A DNA stretch of 64,000 nucleotides from Nannocystis sp. RBIL2. Its GTDB lineage: Bacteria; Myxococcota_A; Polyangia; Nannocystales; Nannocystaceae. A model generated the notes under the pieces. That model made no database searches. It worked only from the letters and a program-made list of their open reading frames with translations, and was not told the origin of the DNA. Below are positions 1 through 8,479 of the stretch, one piece after another. Numbering within the stretch: the stretch's first letter is position 1; each line of letters starts with the position of its first letter. The stretch spans positions 3,372,151 through 3,436,150 of the forward strand of contig NZ_JAPNJW010000002.1 in the NCBI RefSeq assembly GCF_026626745.1, written 5' to 3'. The translations under genes and the position numbers were made by a program.

Positions 1-659
1 CGGACCGGCATCCCCGCGATCCCGCCGCGACTGCAGGGCCGATCTGCCGCGAGGCCACGACGACGCGACGCCGCGACCCTCGTCCGAGCGCCCCTCGCGA
101 CGACGCGATCCCGCAGCGACACGAAGCTGCTCATGTCCGAAGGGACATGTTTAGTAAAGGCCACCGCAGCGGAATGACTTTTCACCGCGGCTCATGAACA
201 TGCCCTTGAAGACAGATTATCGCGCAGCCTGCTCTGGCTCGGCGCGGTCGAGCGGGCTCGCCAATCTGTCTTTCAGGACATATCCAAGAGCGCTCGATTC
301 GACGTCGTCATATCTGTCTGCTAGGACAGGCTCGGGCCCCGGCGACCTGCCCCGCCTGCCTCGGCGTGCGGTCGAAGCTGTCCCCAAGGCCAACCAGCGC
401 CGCCGCCGACAGAGCCACAGCAACCCGCATCGCCTGCCGTCCCGCACAGAAGCTGTCCCAAGAGCCAGCAGATCGCCGCCGCCGCCACGGCAGCGTCCCG
501 CAGCTCTCGTGACGCTCGCCGAAGCCGATTAGAAATCGGCCAGCTCGGCACCGACCCCCGGAATCACGACAGCCACCTGCGAGCTCAGCGCTGCTGCCGG
601 AGGAGCCCCGGCAGCGCCTGCGGCTCTCCCTCCGTGCGCCGAAGTCGAGATCGGCCAGC
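1..659. other. Intergenic region rich in short palindrome-family motifs
   Basis: No convincing gene is visible in this leading stretch. Short open frames exist on both strands, but their products are Arg/Pro/Ser-rich and look like GC-driven artefacts. The interval carries many copies of the dispersed motif family seen throughout the window: a CATGTCC/GGACATG hairpin at 132-149, then CTGTCT...GGACAT, CTGTCT...GGACAG and AAGCTGTCCC variants between about 260 and 480. It lies downstream of the minus-strand S46 peptidase gene, so part of it may be that gene's 3' region. Confidence 0.5.
132..149. repeat. CATGTCC-GAAG-GGACATG hairpin
   Basis: A perfect 7-bp inverted repeat with a 4-nt GAAG loop. 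It belongs to the dispersed GGACATGTCC palindrome family of this genome. No T-tract follows, so it is not a classical intrinsic terminator. Confidence 0.7.
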
Positions 660-3083
660 TCAGCGTCGCCGCCGCCGCCCGATCCACAGCAGCCCGCCCA
701 GCAGCCACCACGGCGTCGACTCCGAGCCGCTCGCGCAGCCGCAGCCGCGGCGCTCTTGCGGGCAGGTCTCACGCCCCGCCGCAGCCCCGGCGGCGGCCGG
801 CCCCGGCGTGCCCTCGCCGACCTGCGCTCGCGCCCCGGCCACTCGCAGTCCGCCGACCCCGAGCTCGTGCAGCAGCGCGTCGGCGTCCTCGACCTTGTCG
901 AGCAGCCACAGCAGGTAGCGCACGTCGACGACGACGTTGCGGGAGCGCTCGCTGTAGCCGAAGTCGCCGGCGATGTTCTCCCACACGCGGTCGAAGTTGA
1001 GGCCGACGAACTCGCCGCGGCCGTTGATCACCGGGCTGCCGGAGTTGCCGCCGGTGGTGTCGCCGGTGCTCAAGAAGTCGATCGGCACGTCGCCGAGGAT
1101 CGGGTCGGCCCAGTAGGACTCCCTGGCCTTCGGGACAGCCGCGAGCACCCGCTCCGGCATCGTGAACGGGTCCTCGCCGGTGACTTTCGCCATCTGCCCG
1201 GTCAGCGTCGTCTGCGGCGTCGCCAGCAGGCCCTCGCGCGGCTTGTAGCCCTGGATCGACGCGTACGACAGGCGCAGCGTGCCGTTGGCGTCGGGGTAGA
1301 CCGGCCCGGAGCGGACCTTGCGGAGCATCGAGAAGTACGCCGGCCCGAGCCGCGAAGCCGCGCCCGCGCGGGTCTCGGCCCGCGCCTCGGCCGCCTCGAG
1401 CGCCGGCGCCAGCGCCAGCGCCAGCGCCACGAACGGGTCGCCGCTGGCCGCCAGCGCGGCCGGGTCGGCGGCGTCGAACAGCGCCTGGGCCTTGCCCTCG
1501 CCCAGCAGCTTGGTGCGGGCGATCAGCTGCCGCGCCTGCTTGAGGTAGCGCTCGCGCCCCGAGCCTGTCTTTTCGGCCATGTCCTTCGCGCCATCCGCCG
1601 CGGGCTTGGTCGCGGCTGGCTCGGGGGACATGTCCTTGAAGGCATCCAGCTTCCACGCGGCCGGCAGCGCCTGCGCGCGGGCGATCACCGACGCCAGCAG
1701 GTGCGCGTCGACCTCCGGGTCGAAGTCGCGGAGGCGCCGCTCCTGGCGCTCCCACAGCTTCTTCTCGTTGCGGTCCATGTAGCCGGCCGAGCGCTCGAGG
1801 TCGGGCTTTTGCCGCTCGCGCGCGCGGCGGACCAGGTCGATCGCCAGGCCGAGCAGGTTCGGCCCGTGCGGCACCTGCTCGAGCAGGTAGTCGTGGGCGA
1901 AGCTGTCCTTGCGCTCCTCGCTGAGCTTGCGCAGGGCCGGCAGCGCCTCGCGCTGCGAGCGGTCGCCCGAGTCCTGGGCCCACTTCTCGAGCTCGGCCTC
2001 CTCGGCGCGGCGGCGGTCGAGCAGGCCGATCGCCGAGAACCCGGCGAGCATGCCGCGGGCGTTCTTCAGCCGGTTGGCGTGGCTCTTCTTGCTCGCCGCC
2101 ACCTTGATCCCGCGCGCCGGGTCGGTCGCCCCGAGCTCCTCGAGGATCGCCACCCACTCGCCGACGATGTCGATGCGGGCCGGGAAGATCTGCGACTCGT
2201 AGCGCTCGACCTCCGACAGCGGCAGGTAGCGCTCGGTGTTGCCGGGGTAGCCCAGCACCGCCACGAAGTCGCCGGCCTTGACCCCCGCGTGCGCCACCGG
2301 CAGCCACACGTCGGGCTTGTACGGCACGTTGGCGTCGGCGCGGTCGGCCGGCTCGCCGCCGGGGCCGACGTAGGCGCGCAGCAGCGTGAAGTCGCCGGTG
2401 TGCCGCGGCCACATCCAGTTGTCGATCTCGCCGCCGAACTCGCCGATCGCCGACGGCGGCGCGTACACCAGCCGCACGTCGCGGAGCTCGCGGTAGGTGA
2501 AGCGCTGGAACAGGCTCATGTTGTAGAAGGCCGCCACCTCGCAGCGCAGCCCGCCGCCGGGCTTCTCGCAGGTGTCGACGATCTGCTTGCGCGCGCGGTC
2601 GATCGCCTGCGCCCGCGCCCGGTCGTCGGTCAGGTCCGCCGCGCCGGCCAGCACCTCCGCGGTGACGTCGTCGATGCGCTCGAGCACCCGCACCGTCAGG
2701 CCCTTGCCCGGCAGCTCCTCGGCGCGCGTGCGGGCGAGGAAGCCGTCCTTGATGTAGTCGTGCTCGACGCTGCTGACGGCCTGGATCGCCCCGTGCGCGC
2801 AGTGGTGATTGGTGGCGATCAGGCCCTCGGCCGACACGAACGCCGCCGAGCAGCCCGAGAGGTTGACCGCGGCGCGCATCAGGCCGGTGTTGTTGCTCCA
2901 CAGCTGCTCCAGCGGCAGCTCGAGGCCCATCGCGCTCAGCTTGGCGCGGTCGAGCTCCACGATCTGCCCCGGCATCCACTGGCCCTCGTCGGCGCGAGCT
3001 GGCGAGGCCACCAGCGAGACGGCGGCGGCGAGCCCGAGGCAGCGGGCGGAGCGCGAGAGGACGAGGTGCGGCCGGGTGTGCAT
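660..3083 (-). CDS. S46 family dipeptidyl-peptidase (DPP11-like) with MYXO-CTERM-like tail
   Basis: This is an exported serine peptidase of family S46 (dipeptidyl-peptidases DPP7/DPP11), about 807 residues including an N-terminal signal peptide ending near PARADEG. The catalytic His lies in TNHHCAHG near residue 93 and the nucleophile Ser in GGNSGSP near residue 680. Eighteen residues after that Ser the sequence reads FDRVWE. An Arg here is the DPP11 signature for Asp/Glu at P1, whereas DPP7 has Gly (family knowledge). The C-terminus has GCGC followed by a short hydrophobic segment and RRRRR, matching the MYXO-CTERM sorting signal. I chose the ATG at 3083 because a TATGGT box ends 8 nt before it; another in-frame ATG at 3095 overlaps that box. 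Internal palindrome copies encode KDMSP and KDMAE. Confidence 0.9.
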   Translation of the reverse strand: MHTRPHLVLSRSARCLGLAAAVSLVASPARADEGQWMPGQIVELDRAKLSAMGLELPLEQLWSNNTGLMRAAVNLSGCSAAFVSAEGLIATNHHCAHGAIQAVSSVEHDYIKDGFLARTRAEELPGKGLTVRVLERIDDVTAEVLAGAADLTDDRARAQAIDRARKQIVDTCEKPGGGLRCEVAAFYNMSLFQRFTYRELRDVRLVYAPPSAIGEFGGEIDNWMWPRHTGDFTLLRAYVGPGGEPADRADANVPYKPDVWLPVAHAGVKAGDFVAVLGYPGNTERYLPLSEVERYESQIFPARIDIVGEWVAILEELGATDPARGIKVAASKKSHANRLKNARGMLAGFSAIGLLDRRRAEEAELEKWAQDSGDRSQREALPALRKLSEERKDSFAHDYLLEQVPHGPNLLGLAIDLVRRARERQKPDLERSAGYMDRNEKKLWERQERRLRDFDPEVDAHLLASVIARAQALPAAWKLDAFKDMSPEPAATKPAADGAKDMAEKTGSGRERYLKQARQLIARTKLLGEGKAQALFDAADPAALAASGDPFVALALALAPALEAAEARAETRAGAASRLGPAYFSMLRKVRSGPVYPDANGTLRLSYASIQGYKPREGLLATPQTTLTGQMAKVTGEDPFTMPERVLAAVPKARESYWADPILGDVPIDFLSTGDTTGGNSGSPVINGRGEFVGLNFDRVWENIAGDFGYSERSRNVVVDVRYLLWLLDKVEDADALLHELGVGGLRVAGARAQVGEGTPGPAAAGAAAGRETCPQERRGCGCASGSESTPWWLLGGLLWIGRRRRR

Positions 3084-3090
3084 CCCGGCC

Positions 3091-3096
3091 ACCATA
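3091..3096 (-). promoter_or_regulatory. -10 box TATGGT for the S46 peptidase gene
   Basis: TATGGT on the minus strand is separated by 7 nt from the ATG at 3083. No Shine-Dalgarno sequence fits between them. The spacing matches the leaderless pattern seen at other genes of the window. Confidence 0.45.
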
Positions 3097-3114
3097 CCAG
3101 CGCGAGATCGGCGC

Positions 3115-3474
3115 TCAAAGCCCGACGATCGTGCGGGCGCGGCGGGCGAAGCCGAAGTGCAGCCCGGCCAGCTCGAGGAACTCGACCATCACCATCACGG
3201 GCCCCATGAGCCACGAGATCGGCCGCTTGAGCAGCGCCGGCTTGTTGCCCTCGATGCGGTGACCGGCGATCTGGAACGCCCAGCCGATCGTCCAGCCGAT
3301 CACGAACATCTTCCAGCTCAGCGTGGCCACGGCGCCGACGCCGGTCACCACCAGGATCGGCACCCCGAACATGTGGGTCAGCCGGTTGAGCGGGTGGCGG
3401 TGCTCGTGCAGGTAGTACGCGAACTCGCGGGTCCAGAACTCGTCGATGCTGGCGATCCGATCCAGGGTGCTCAC
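3115..3474 (-). CDS. Mpo1-like (DUF962/YGL010w family) membrane protein
   Basis: The product is about 119 residues from a GTG start. It resembles the DUF962/Mpo1-like family, whose yeast member acts in 2-hydroxy fatty acid breakdown. The family His-rich segment is visible as YYLHEHRHPLNRLTHMFGVP near the N-terminus, with a second His in AGHRIEGN after two hydrophobic segments. The frame stays open further upstream, but that part is Arg-rich and unlike the family, so GTG 3474 is preferred. It lies head-to-tail with the S46 peptidase with a 31-bp gap. Its bacterial substrate is unknown. Confidence 0.8.
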   Translation of the reverse strand: MSTLDRIASIDEFWTREFAYYLHEHRHPLNRLTHMFGVPILVVTGVGAVATLSWKMFVIGWTIGWAFQIAGHRIEGNKPALLKRPISWLMGPVMVMVEFLELAGLHFGFARRARTIVGL

Positions 3475-3986
3475 GGGTCCTGTTGTATCCCATCCCCGGC
3501 GCCGCGGGCACACCGACCCTGCGCGCCGGCGCGCTCGCCGACCGGACGTCCGTGACGCCTCCGAGCCGGAAGTGCCAGCCACGCGACCGATCCCCGCCGC
3601 GACGCCGGGCTGTCTGGGCGCGGCTCGGCGGCGGTGAGTCACTCCAGCCGTCCTGAACTGCCAGCGACCGCGCCGGCGGTGATTCCCGCCCGAGCGTGTA
3701 CCGGCGACCACCCCGTCCCGCGCACGCGCAAGCGCCGAGATCGAGCCCGATCGCCTCGCCGAATGGTGCGACGCTGCCGGGAGCCTCGGCACGCCTCGAC
3801 GGCGGTGACTTCCGCTGTGCGCCAGGCCGCCGGGAACCCGTCGGAGCGCCGCGCCGACTCGCCGCTGCGGGCAACCTCTGCCGCAGCGTCACATCAACCC
3901 TCCGACCTCCGCGGAGGCCGGCAGGCACGAGCGCGAGGCGACCGGTGCCGCCGCGCCGACTCCTGCGAGCCCGCGGCGGCCTCTCG

Positions 3987-4004
3987 GCTGTCCCTTTGGA
4001 CAGC
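3987..4004. repeat. GCTGTCC-CTTT-GGACAGC hairpin
   Basis: A perfect 7-bp stem with a 4-nt loop, of the CTGTCC/GGACAG branch of the dispersed palindrome family. Confidence 0.65.
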
Positions 4005-4069
4005 TCGGAGATCTCGACCCCCTCGCCCGCCGATAGGCCGCGCCCCGATCCCGCGGCGCAGCCACGCGG

Positions 4070-4192
4070 GCGTCGGAGCCCCGCCGGCGCCTCTCGACGC
4101 TGCCCGCGTCGGAGCCCCGCCGACGCCTCTCGCCGCAGCCCGCGTCGGAGCCTCGGCGGCGCCTCTCTCGACGCTGCCGCCGGCGAAACTCC
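4070..4192. repeat. Three-copy degenerate tandem repeat, about 36-39 bp per unit
   Basis: The segment GCGTCGGAGCC-CGCCG-CGCCTCTC recurs three times in a row, beginning at 4070 and every 36 bp after that. The third copy is longer and more divergent. It is non-coding by context. Confidence 0.6.
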
Positions 4193-4433
4193 GCCGCGTG
4201 GAGTCCCGGCGTCGCGGCGCTCGACGCAGCCGGCGCCGCCTCGCCTGCGTCGCCGTAGCGACGCGGGCGAGAGGACGCCGTCGCCTCGCGAATGGGACCC
4301 CGCGCACGGACAGCTGCCCGGCGGCCACCGCGGTCGGCGAGCTCGGCGAGACGGCGCCGGATCGCGACGCCGCCGCCCGCATTTTTCCGTCGACGTCGCC
4401 GCCCGAAGGATCCATAGTTCGCCGGCGTTGGAC

Positions 4434-5114
4434 ATGGCAAAAGCCCCCTTCCCCGAGCCGCTCTCCGAAGCGGCGCGTCGCTGGCTGCTTCACCTCGCCC
4501 GCCGGGCGTTGCGCGACGCCATGGCCGCGAAAGACCCGGATGCCACGGGTCTTGCGGTCGGCGTGGCCGAGCGCCCTGAGGAGGACCCTCGTCTCGAGGC
4601 GCCGGCGCGAGTGTTCGTCTCGTGGCACGACGTGCGCGAGTTGGTCGGTTGCATCGGCTCGCTCGAGCCGTGGCCCAACCTCGAGCAGGCCGTCGTGCGC
4701 TACGCCGTGCAGGCGGGGCTCCACGATCCGCGGACCTCGCCGGCGCGTCCGTCCCGCTGGCACCGCATGAACGGCGAGATCTCGATCCTCGGCGAGCCGC
4801 AGCATCTCGAGTGCGTCGGCTTCGACGCCATCGCTGAGGCCATCACGCCCGGCCGCGACGGCGTGATCCTCGGCATCGGCTCGCGCCAGGCAGTGTTCCT
4901 GCCGGTGGTGTGGCGCCAGCTGCCGCGCCCGCACGACTTCCTGGCCGCGTTGATGCGCAAGGCCGGCCTGTCGCCGGTGCACGACGGGCCCCGGATCCGC
5001 GCTCGCGTGTTCCTCTCCGAGACCTTCGGCGAGCCCGTGGTCGCGCCGGCCCACCCGGGCGCCGCGGCCAGCCACGCCGGCGGCAACTCGCTGCTCGTGC
5101 AGTACGTCCACTGA
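4434..5114 (+). CDS. AMMECR1 domain-containing protein
   Basis: The product is about 226 residues with one AMMECR1 domain. The family hallmark LRGCIG appears as LVGCIGSLEPW near residue 70, followed by the expected helix leading to AGLHDPR. The C-terminal half (LGEPQHLECVG, GVILGIGSRQAVFLPVVW) also fits the family. AMMECR1 proteins are widely conserved, sometimes fused to radical SAM or dioxygenase-like (Memo) domains, but their biochemical role is not established. The ATG at 4434 is chosen because the frame upstream turns into Arg/Pro-rich sequence with no homology. It is the first of a plus-strand run with adk and pssA, but 671 bp separate it from adk, so it is probably its own unit. Confidence 0.85.
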   Translation: MAKAPFPEPLSEAARRWLLHLARRALRDAMAAKDPDATGLAVGVAERPEEDPRLEAPARVFVSWHDVRELVGCIGSLEPWPNLEQAVVRYAVQAGLHDPRTSPARPSRWHRMNGEISILGEPQHLECVGFDAIAEAITPGRDGVILGIGSRQAVFLPVVWRQLPRPHDFLAALMRKAGLSPVHDGPRIRARVFLSETFGEPVVAPAHPGAAASHAGGNSLLVQYVH

Positions 5115-5785
5115 TCGGCGCGGCAGCCCGATCCTCCTTCTGACTCGACGCGGCTCGCCCTCCCGGCGAGCCGCTGGCAATTTCGGGCCCCGGCGATTCG
5201 CGCTCGCGCGACGCCGACGCGTCGACGAGCGCCGCCAAGAGCCGCGACTGCGGACCCGCAGCCTCGAAGTGTCCCGCCATCGCGCAAACCGTCGCTGGCT
5301 GTCCTCGACTGGCAGTCTCCTCGAGCTGCGCCGACCTGCTCCCGACATCGCGGCAGTCGTCTCGACCCAGCGCCTCGACTGGCAGTCTTCTGACCTGCGC
5401 CCTCGACCTGCGGTCCGGAGCTGCGGTCGTCTCGACCTGCGCCTCGACTGACAGTCCCCGAGCTGCCGCACCCCATCGCCTCGACCTCGCCGTCGCCGGC
5501 TGGCCCGTGCGGCTGGAGTCGCGGCGCGGGGGCGGGAGCACGCGCCGCGATCGCGAGCTGCGCGCCGATCTTCTTTCTCCGTGATCCTCGCCCGCCGCTG
5601 CGACGGTGCGCAGCCGCGTGCCGGCCCGGAGCGGCCCCGTAAGGCGTTTCTGGCTCGCCGGGGTCGCCCGGCGCGCGGTCGGAAACCTTGCGGGTCCCCG
5701 CGGGCCCGTGTCACAGTTGCCGCGCCAACGGGCCTTTTCGCGCATGAGCGCGGCGGGGCCCGCACCACCTGCGAGCTTCTCCTCT
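5115..5785. other. Intergenic region with degenerate internal repeats
   Basis: About 670 bp without a credible gene. Between roughly 5290 and 5470 the phrase CGCCTCGACTGGCAGTC and the phrase GTCGTCTCGACC recur in degenerate form, with CGACTGGCAGTC-like cores near 5318, 5371 and 5444. This resembles expansion of short non-coding repeats. No obvious promoter for adk was recognised immediately upstream of 5786. Confidence 0.5.
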
Positions 5786-6430
5786 ATGCGCACGATCCTC
5801 ATCGGCCCGCCCGGCGCCGGCAAAGGCACCCAGGCCCAGTACATCGTCTCGACCCACGGGATCCCCCACATCTCCTCCGGGGACATGTTGCGCGAGGCGG
5901 TCCGCAACGGCACCGAGCTGGGCAAGAAGGCCGACGCGGCGATGAAGCGCGGCGACCTCGTCCCGGACGACGTGGTCATCGGCATGGTGATCGAGCGGAT
6001 CCAGCGGCCCGACTGCGCCCGCGGGTTCTTGCTCGACGGCTTCCCGCGCACCCGTCCGCAGGCCGAGGCGCTGGACGTCGCGCTCGCCGCCGCCGGGGTC
6101 GCGCTCGACGCCGTCGTCCTGTTCGAGGTGCCGGACTCCCTGATCGTCGAGCGCGTCACCGGTCGGCGCAGCGACCCCGACACCGGCGCCATCTATCACC
6201 TCAAGTTCAACCCGCCGCCGCCCGACGCCATCGCGCGGCTGGTCCACCGCAGCGACGACTTCGAGGCCGCAGTGACCGCGCGGCTCGACAAGTACCACCG
6301 CGAGACCGCGCCGATCGTCCCGTTCTACGAGGCCAAGGGCCTGCTGAAGCGGGTCGACGGCGTCGGCTCGCCTGACGAGGTCACCGCCCGGCTGCTGGCG
6401 GTGCTCGGCCCGGCGCGGGTCGCCGGCTGA
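5786..6430 (+). CDS. adk: Adenylate kinase
   Basis: Adenylate kinase (ATP + AMP = 2 ADP), 214 residues, the usual long bacterial form. The P-loop GPPGAGKGT is at residues 7-15, the AMP-binding segment HISSGDMLR follows, and DGFPRT lies near residue 85. The LID region runs from GRRSDPDTGAIYHL and lacks the four zinc cysteines seen in some bacteria. The ATG at 5786 starts exactly at the family N-terminus (MRTILIGPPG); the frame is open upstream without homology. pssA follows after 8 bp, so the two are probably co-transcribed. Confidence 0.96.
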   Translation: MRTILIGPPGAGKGTQAQYIVSTHGIPHISSGDMLREAVRNGTELGKKADAAMKRGDLVPDDVVIGMVIERIQRPDCARGFLLDGFPRTRPQAEALDVALAAAGVALDAVVLFEVPDSLIVERVTGRRSDPDTGAIYHLKFNPPPPDAIARLVHRSDDFEAAVTARLDKYHRETAPIVPFYEAKGLLKRVDGVGSPDEVTARLLAVLGPARVAG

Positions 6431-6438
6431 GGCGCGTC

Positions 6439-7272
6439 ATGTCGAAGGTCCCGTATCTCGCGCCGAACTTCATCACCGTGGGCGCCATGGCCTGCGGTCT
6501 CGGGGCGATGCTGCTGGCGCACCGCGGCGACTACGTCGCGGCCGCCTGGCTGCTGCTCTTCTCGACCTTCCTCGACCGGGCCGACGGCTTCGTCGCCCGC
6601 CGGCTGCAGGCCACCAGCAGCTTCGGCGTGCAGATGGACTCGTTCGCCGACTTCTTCAACTTCGGCGTGGTCCCGCCGTTTTTGGTGTTGACCGCGCTGA
6701 GCTCGACGCCGGGCCTGCCCTTCGGGTCAGGTTCGGGCCTCGCCTGGGCGCTGCTGGCCGCCGGCTTGTGGCTGGCCGCTGCGGCCGTGCGGCTGGCCCG
6801 CTTCAACGTCCTCAGCGACGCCGAGGTCACCGACAAGACCATCTTCCACGGCGTGCCGACCACCCTCGCCGCCGGCCTGCTCGTCAACTGGTTCCTCGTC
6901 TGCATCAAGTACGGCGGGCCCGACAACCCGCTCGCCGCGCCCGACCGGTTCGCCGAGGGCCGGCTGTTCGGCGACCTGCAGCTCGGGCCCGACGTGTGGT
7001 GCGCGTTCCCGTGGGCGATGATCGTCGGCGCGCTGCTGATGGTCTCGAACCTGCGCAACAAGAAGTTCGGGGCGCTGCGCGCTCGCTGGGCCAACCTCGC
7101 CGTCGCCGCGCTGTCGCTGGTCGCCATGGCCTTCCTCGTCATGCGCGTCTACCCCGAGTTCATGGTCCTGCTGCCCTCGACCTGGCTGGCGATCTGGCTG
7201 GTGTGGGGCCAGATCGGCCCGGAGTACCGCGGCAAGCCCAAGCCGCCGCTGTTCCCGGTCGGCGACGAGTGA
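6439..7272 (+). CDS. pssA: CDP-diacylglycerol-serine O-phosphatidyltransferase (PssA-type)
   Basis: An integral membrane CDP-alcohol phosphatidyltransferase of about 277 residues. The catalytic signature D-x2-D-G-x2-A-R-x8-G-x3-D-x3-D is complete, starting at DRADGFVAR near residue 48. The segment FGVQMDSFADFFNFGVVPP is typical of phosphatidylserine synthases of this family, so I assign CDP-diacylglycerol + L-serine to phosphatidylserine. Around seven hydrophobic segments are visible. PgsA-like activity is the main alternative. It is 8 bp from adk and ends just before a pair of strong hairpins shared with the convergent lipoprotein gene. Confidence 0.88.
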   Translation: MSKVPYLAPNFITVGAMACGLGAMLLAHRGDYVAAAWLLLFSTFLDRADGFVARRLQATSSFGVQMDSFADFFNFGVVPPFLVLTALSSTPGLPFGSGSGLAWALLAAGLWLAAAAVRLARFNVLSDAEVTDKTIFHGVPTTLAAGLLVNWFLVCIKYGGPDNPLAAPDRFAEGRLFGDLQLGPDVWCAFPWAMIVGALLMVSNLRNKKFGALRARWANLAVAALSLVAMAFLVMRVYPEFMVLLPSTWLAIWLVWGQIGPEYRGKPKPPLFPVGDE

Positions 7273-7283
7273 GCCGCGGCCGC

Positions 7284-7360
7284 CTGTCCCTCCGGACAGC
7301 CTGCCCCTCCGGACAGATTTAAACGCCGAAGGGACATGCCCGCGAGGACATGTCCCTTCG
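7284..7360. repeat. Two palindrome-family hairpins between convergent genes
   Basis: The first hairpin is CTGTCC-CTCC-GGACAG at 7284-7299. The second is a 12-bp perfect stem, CGAAGGGACATG at 7327-7338 and its complement at 7349-7360, with loop CCCGCGAGGA. The second contains a full GGACATGTCC. The position between convergent pssA and the lipoprotein gene suggests a bidirectional transcript end, although there is no T-tract. The same 10-nt loop recurs at 26159-26168. Confidence 0.75.
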
Positions 7361-7394
7361 ACCCTTTACGCGAGCTCGCGCCCGCGCTCGCGGA

Positions 7395-8363
7395 TCACAC
7401 CGGGACGGCGCAGGCGCCGATGTTCTCCTGTCCCGGAGGGGCCATGCCCTCGGTGTACCAGGGCACGCACTCCTGGCCGCCGTCCGCGCCGGGGCAGGTG
7501 TTGGGCTCCTGGAGGTTGCAGTACGAGCTGCAGCAGCCGTCGGCGTTGTCGCAGCCGGGCACCGACTCGGGCGTGGCGCAGTACAGGCCGTAGTCGCACA
7601 CGTTGACGTACGCGCACGGATCGCCGTAGGCGCCCATGTCGCCGCTGGCGTCGAAGTCGCAGATGAACTGGTCGAGGCCGTCCCAGAAGCAGATCTGGCC
7701 GGCCGGGCAGCTCTGGACCAGCGGGTCGCAGGTCTCGAGGCAGAGGATCAGCACGCCGTCGTTCGACACGTCGCAGGTCTGGCCCATGTCGCAGCTCGGC
7801 GCGTCGGGCGTGCCCTTGCACATGTCGATGCAGGAGCCATTGTTGTTCTCGTCGAAGTACCAGCAGAGCAGGCCGACGTCGCAGGTGTCGACGCCGCTGA
7901 CCGCGCTGCCCTCGACCGTGCACGGGTCGCCTTCCTTGCCCGGGTTGGCGTCGATCGGCGAGCACTTGGTGGCGTTCCACGAGCTGCTGCCGTTGTCGGC
8001 CCACGGCATGCACTTCTGGCCGGGCGGGCAGTCTTGCGTCCACACGTCGCACTCCTTCACGCCGCCGCCGCCGTCGGGCGGGGTGATGAAGGAGCCGGTG
8101 CTCTCGGTGCCGACGCCGGAGTCGGTCCCGTCGGTGACCTCGCCGGTGGTCGGGTTCGGCGCGGTGGTCGTGACGGGGTTGGTCGTCGTCCCGTTCGAGG
8201 TCTGATCGCCGGTCCCGGTCGAGGTGTCGCCCTCGGTCGCGTCGTTGGTCGGGTTGGTGCTCGGGTTGGTCGCGTTGGTCCCGCTGCCCTTCCCCTCGTC
8301 GTCCTTACAGGCTCCCAGCGCCAGGGCGGCGCCGATGACGGTGAACTGAACGTACTTAAGCAT
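7395..8363 (-). CDS. Cys-rich secreted lipoprotein, function unknown
   Basis: A predicted lipoprotein of 322 residues. The signal peptide ends in a lipobox ALGAC with Cys19, followed by a Thr/Ser/Asn/Gly-rich linker of about 80 residues typical of myxobacterial surface lipoproteins. The remaining domain is rich in cysteines in patterns such as CPPGQKC, CDVGLLCW and CCSSYC, indicating a disulfide-bonded EGF/TIL-like module. The ATG at 8363 has a strong ribosome-binding site (AAGGAGAAG) five nt upstream. It is downstream of, and in the same direction as, the gene ending at 8480 with a 116-nt gap. No specific function can be assigned. Confidence 0.85.
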   Translation of the reverse strand: MLKYVQFTVIGAALALGACKDDEGKGSGTNATNPSTNPTNDATEGDTSTGTGDQTSNGTTTNPVTTTAPNPTTGEVTDGTDSGVGTESTGSFITPPDGGGGVKECDVWTQDCPPGQKCMPWADNGSSSWNATKCSPIDANPGKEGDPCTVEGSAVSGVDTCDVGLLCWYFDENNNGSCIDMCKGTPDAPSCDMGQTCDVSNDGVLILCLETCDPLVQSCPAGQICFWDGLDQFICDFDASGDMGAYGDPCAYVNVCDYGLYCATPESVPGCDNADGCCSSYCNLQEPNTCPGADGGQECVPWYTEGMAPPGQENIGACAVPV

Positions 8364-8479
8364 GATCTTCTCCTTCGGCCGGCGCGTGCGGCGCTCGTCT
8401 CGGCATGATTGGCCAAAGCGCGCCCGGACGCAAACCCGAACCCGCCGAAGGTGACGAGGTTCGATCGGGCCTCGGCGCC

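Larger units (their letters stand above)
3475..4433. other. Long intergenic region between divergent genes
   Basis: About 960 bp separate the Mpo1-like gene (minus) from the AMMECR1-like gene (plus). Open frames here on both strands are Arg/Ala/Pro-rich and I do not accept them as genes. The region holds a GCTGTCC-CTTT-GGACAGC hairpin at 3987-4004 and a short tandem repeat near 4070-4192. Promoters for both flanking genes must lie here; a CATAGTT sequence about 14 nt before the 4434 start is a weak -10 candidate. Confidence 0.5.

Noticed and set aside
194..532. Plus-strand 112-residue open frame
   Set aside because: Composition is Ser/Arg/Pro-rich, there is no ribosome-binding site, and the frame consists of palindrome-family motifs.
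756..3209. Long plus-strand open frame opposite the S46 peptidase gene (and similar long antisense frames elsewhere, for example opposite the lpdA, korA and gpmI genes)
   Set aside because: Products are Arg/His/Ala-rich shadows of the real genes, expected at about 70% GC.
3889..4440. Minus-strand open frame with RRRRGSDAG repeats
   Set aside because: Extreme Arg/Ala/Gly composition, created by translating the degenerate tandem repeat; no start signal or family likeness.
7284..7360. Classical rho-independent terminators at the palindromic hairpins
   Set aside because: Stems are strong but no T-run follows on either strand; they are listed as repeats with a possible transcript-end role.
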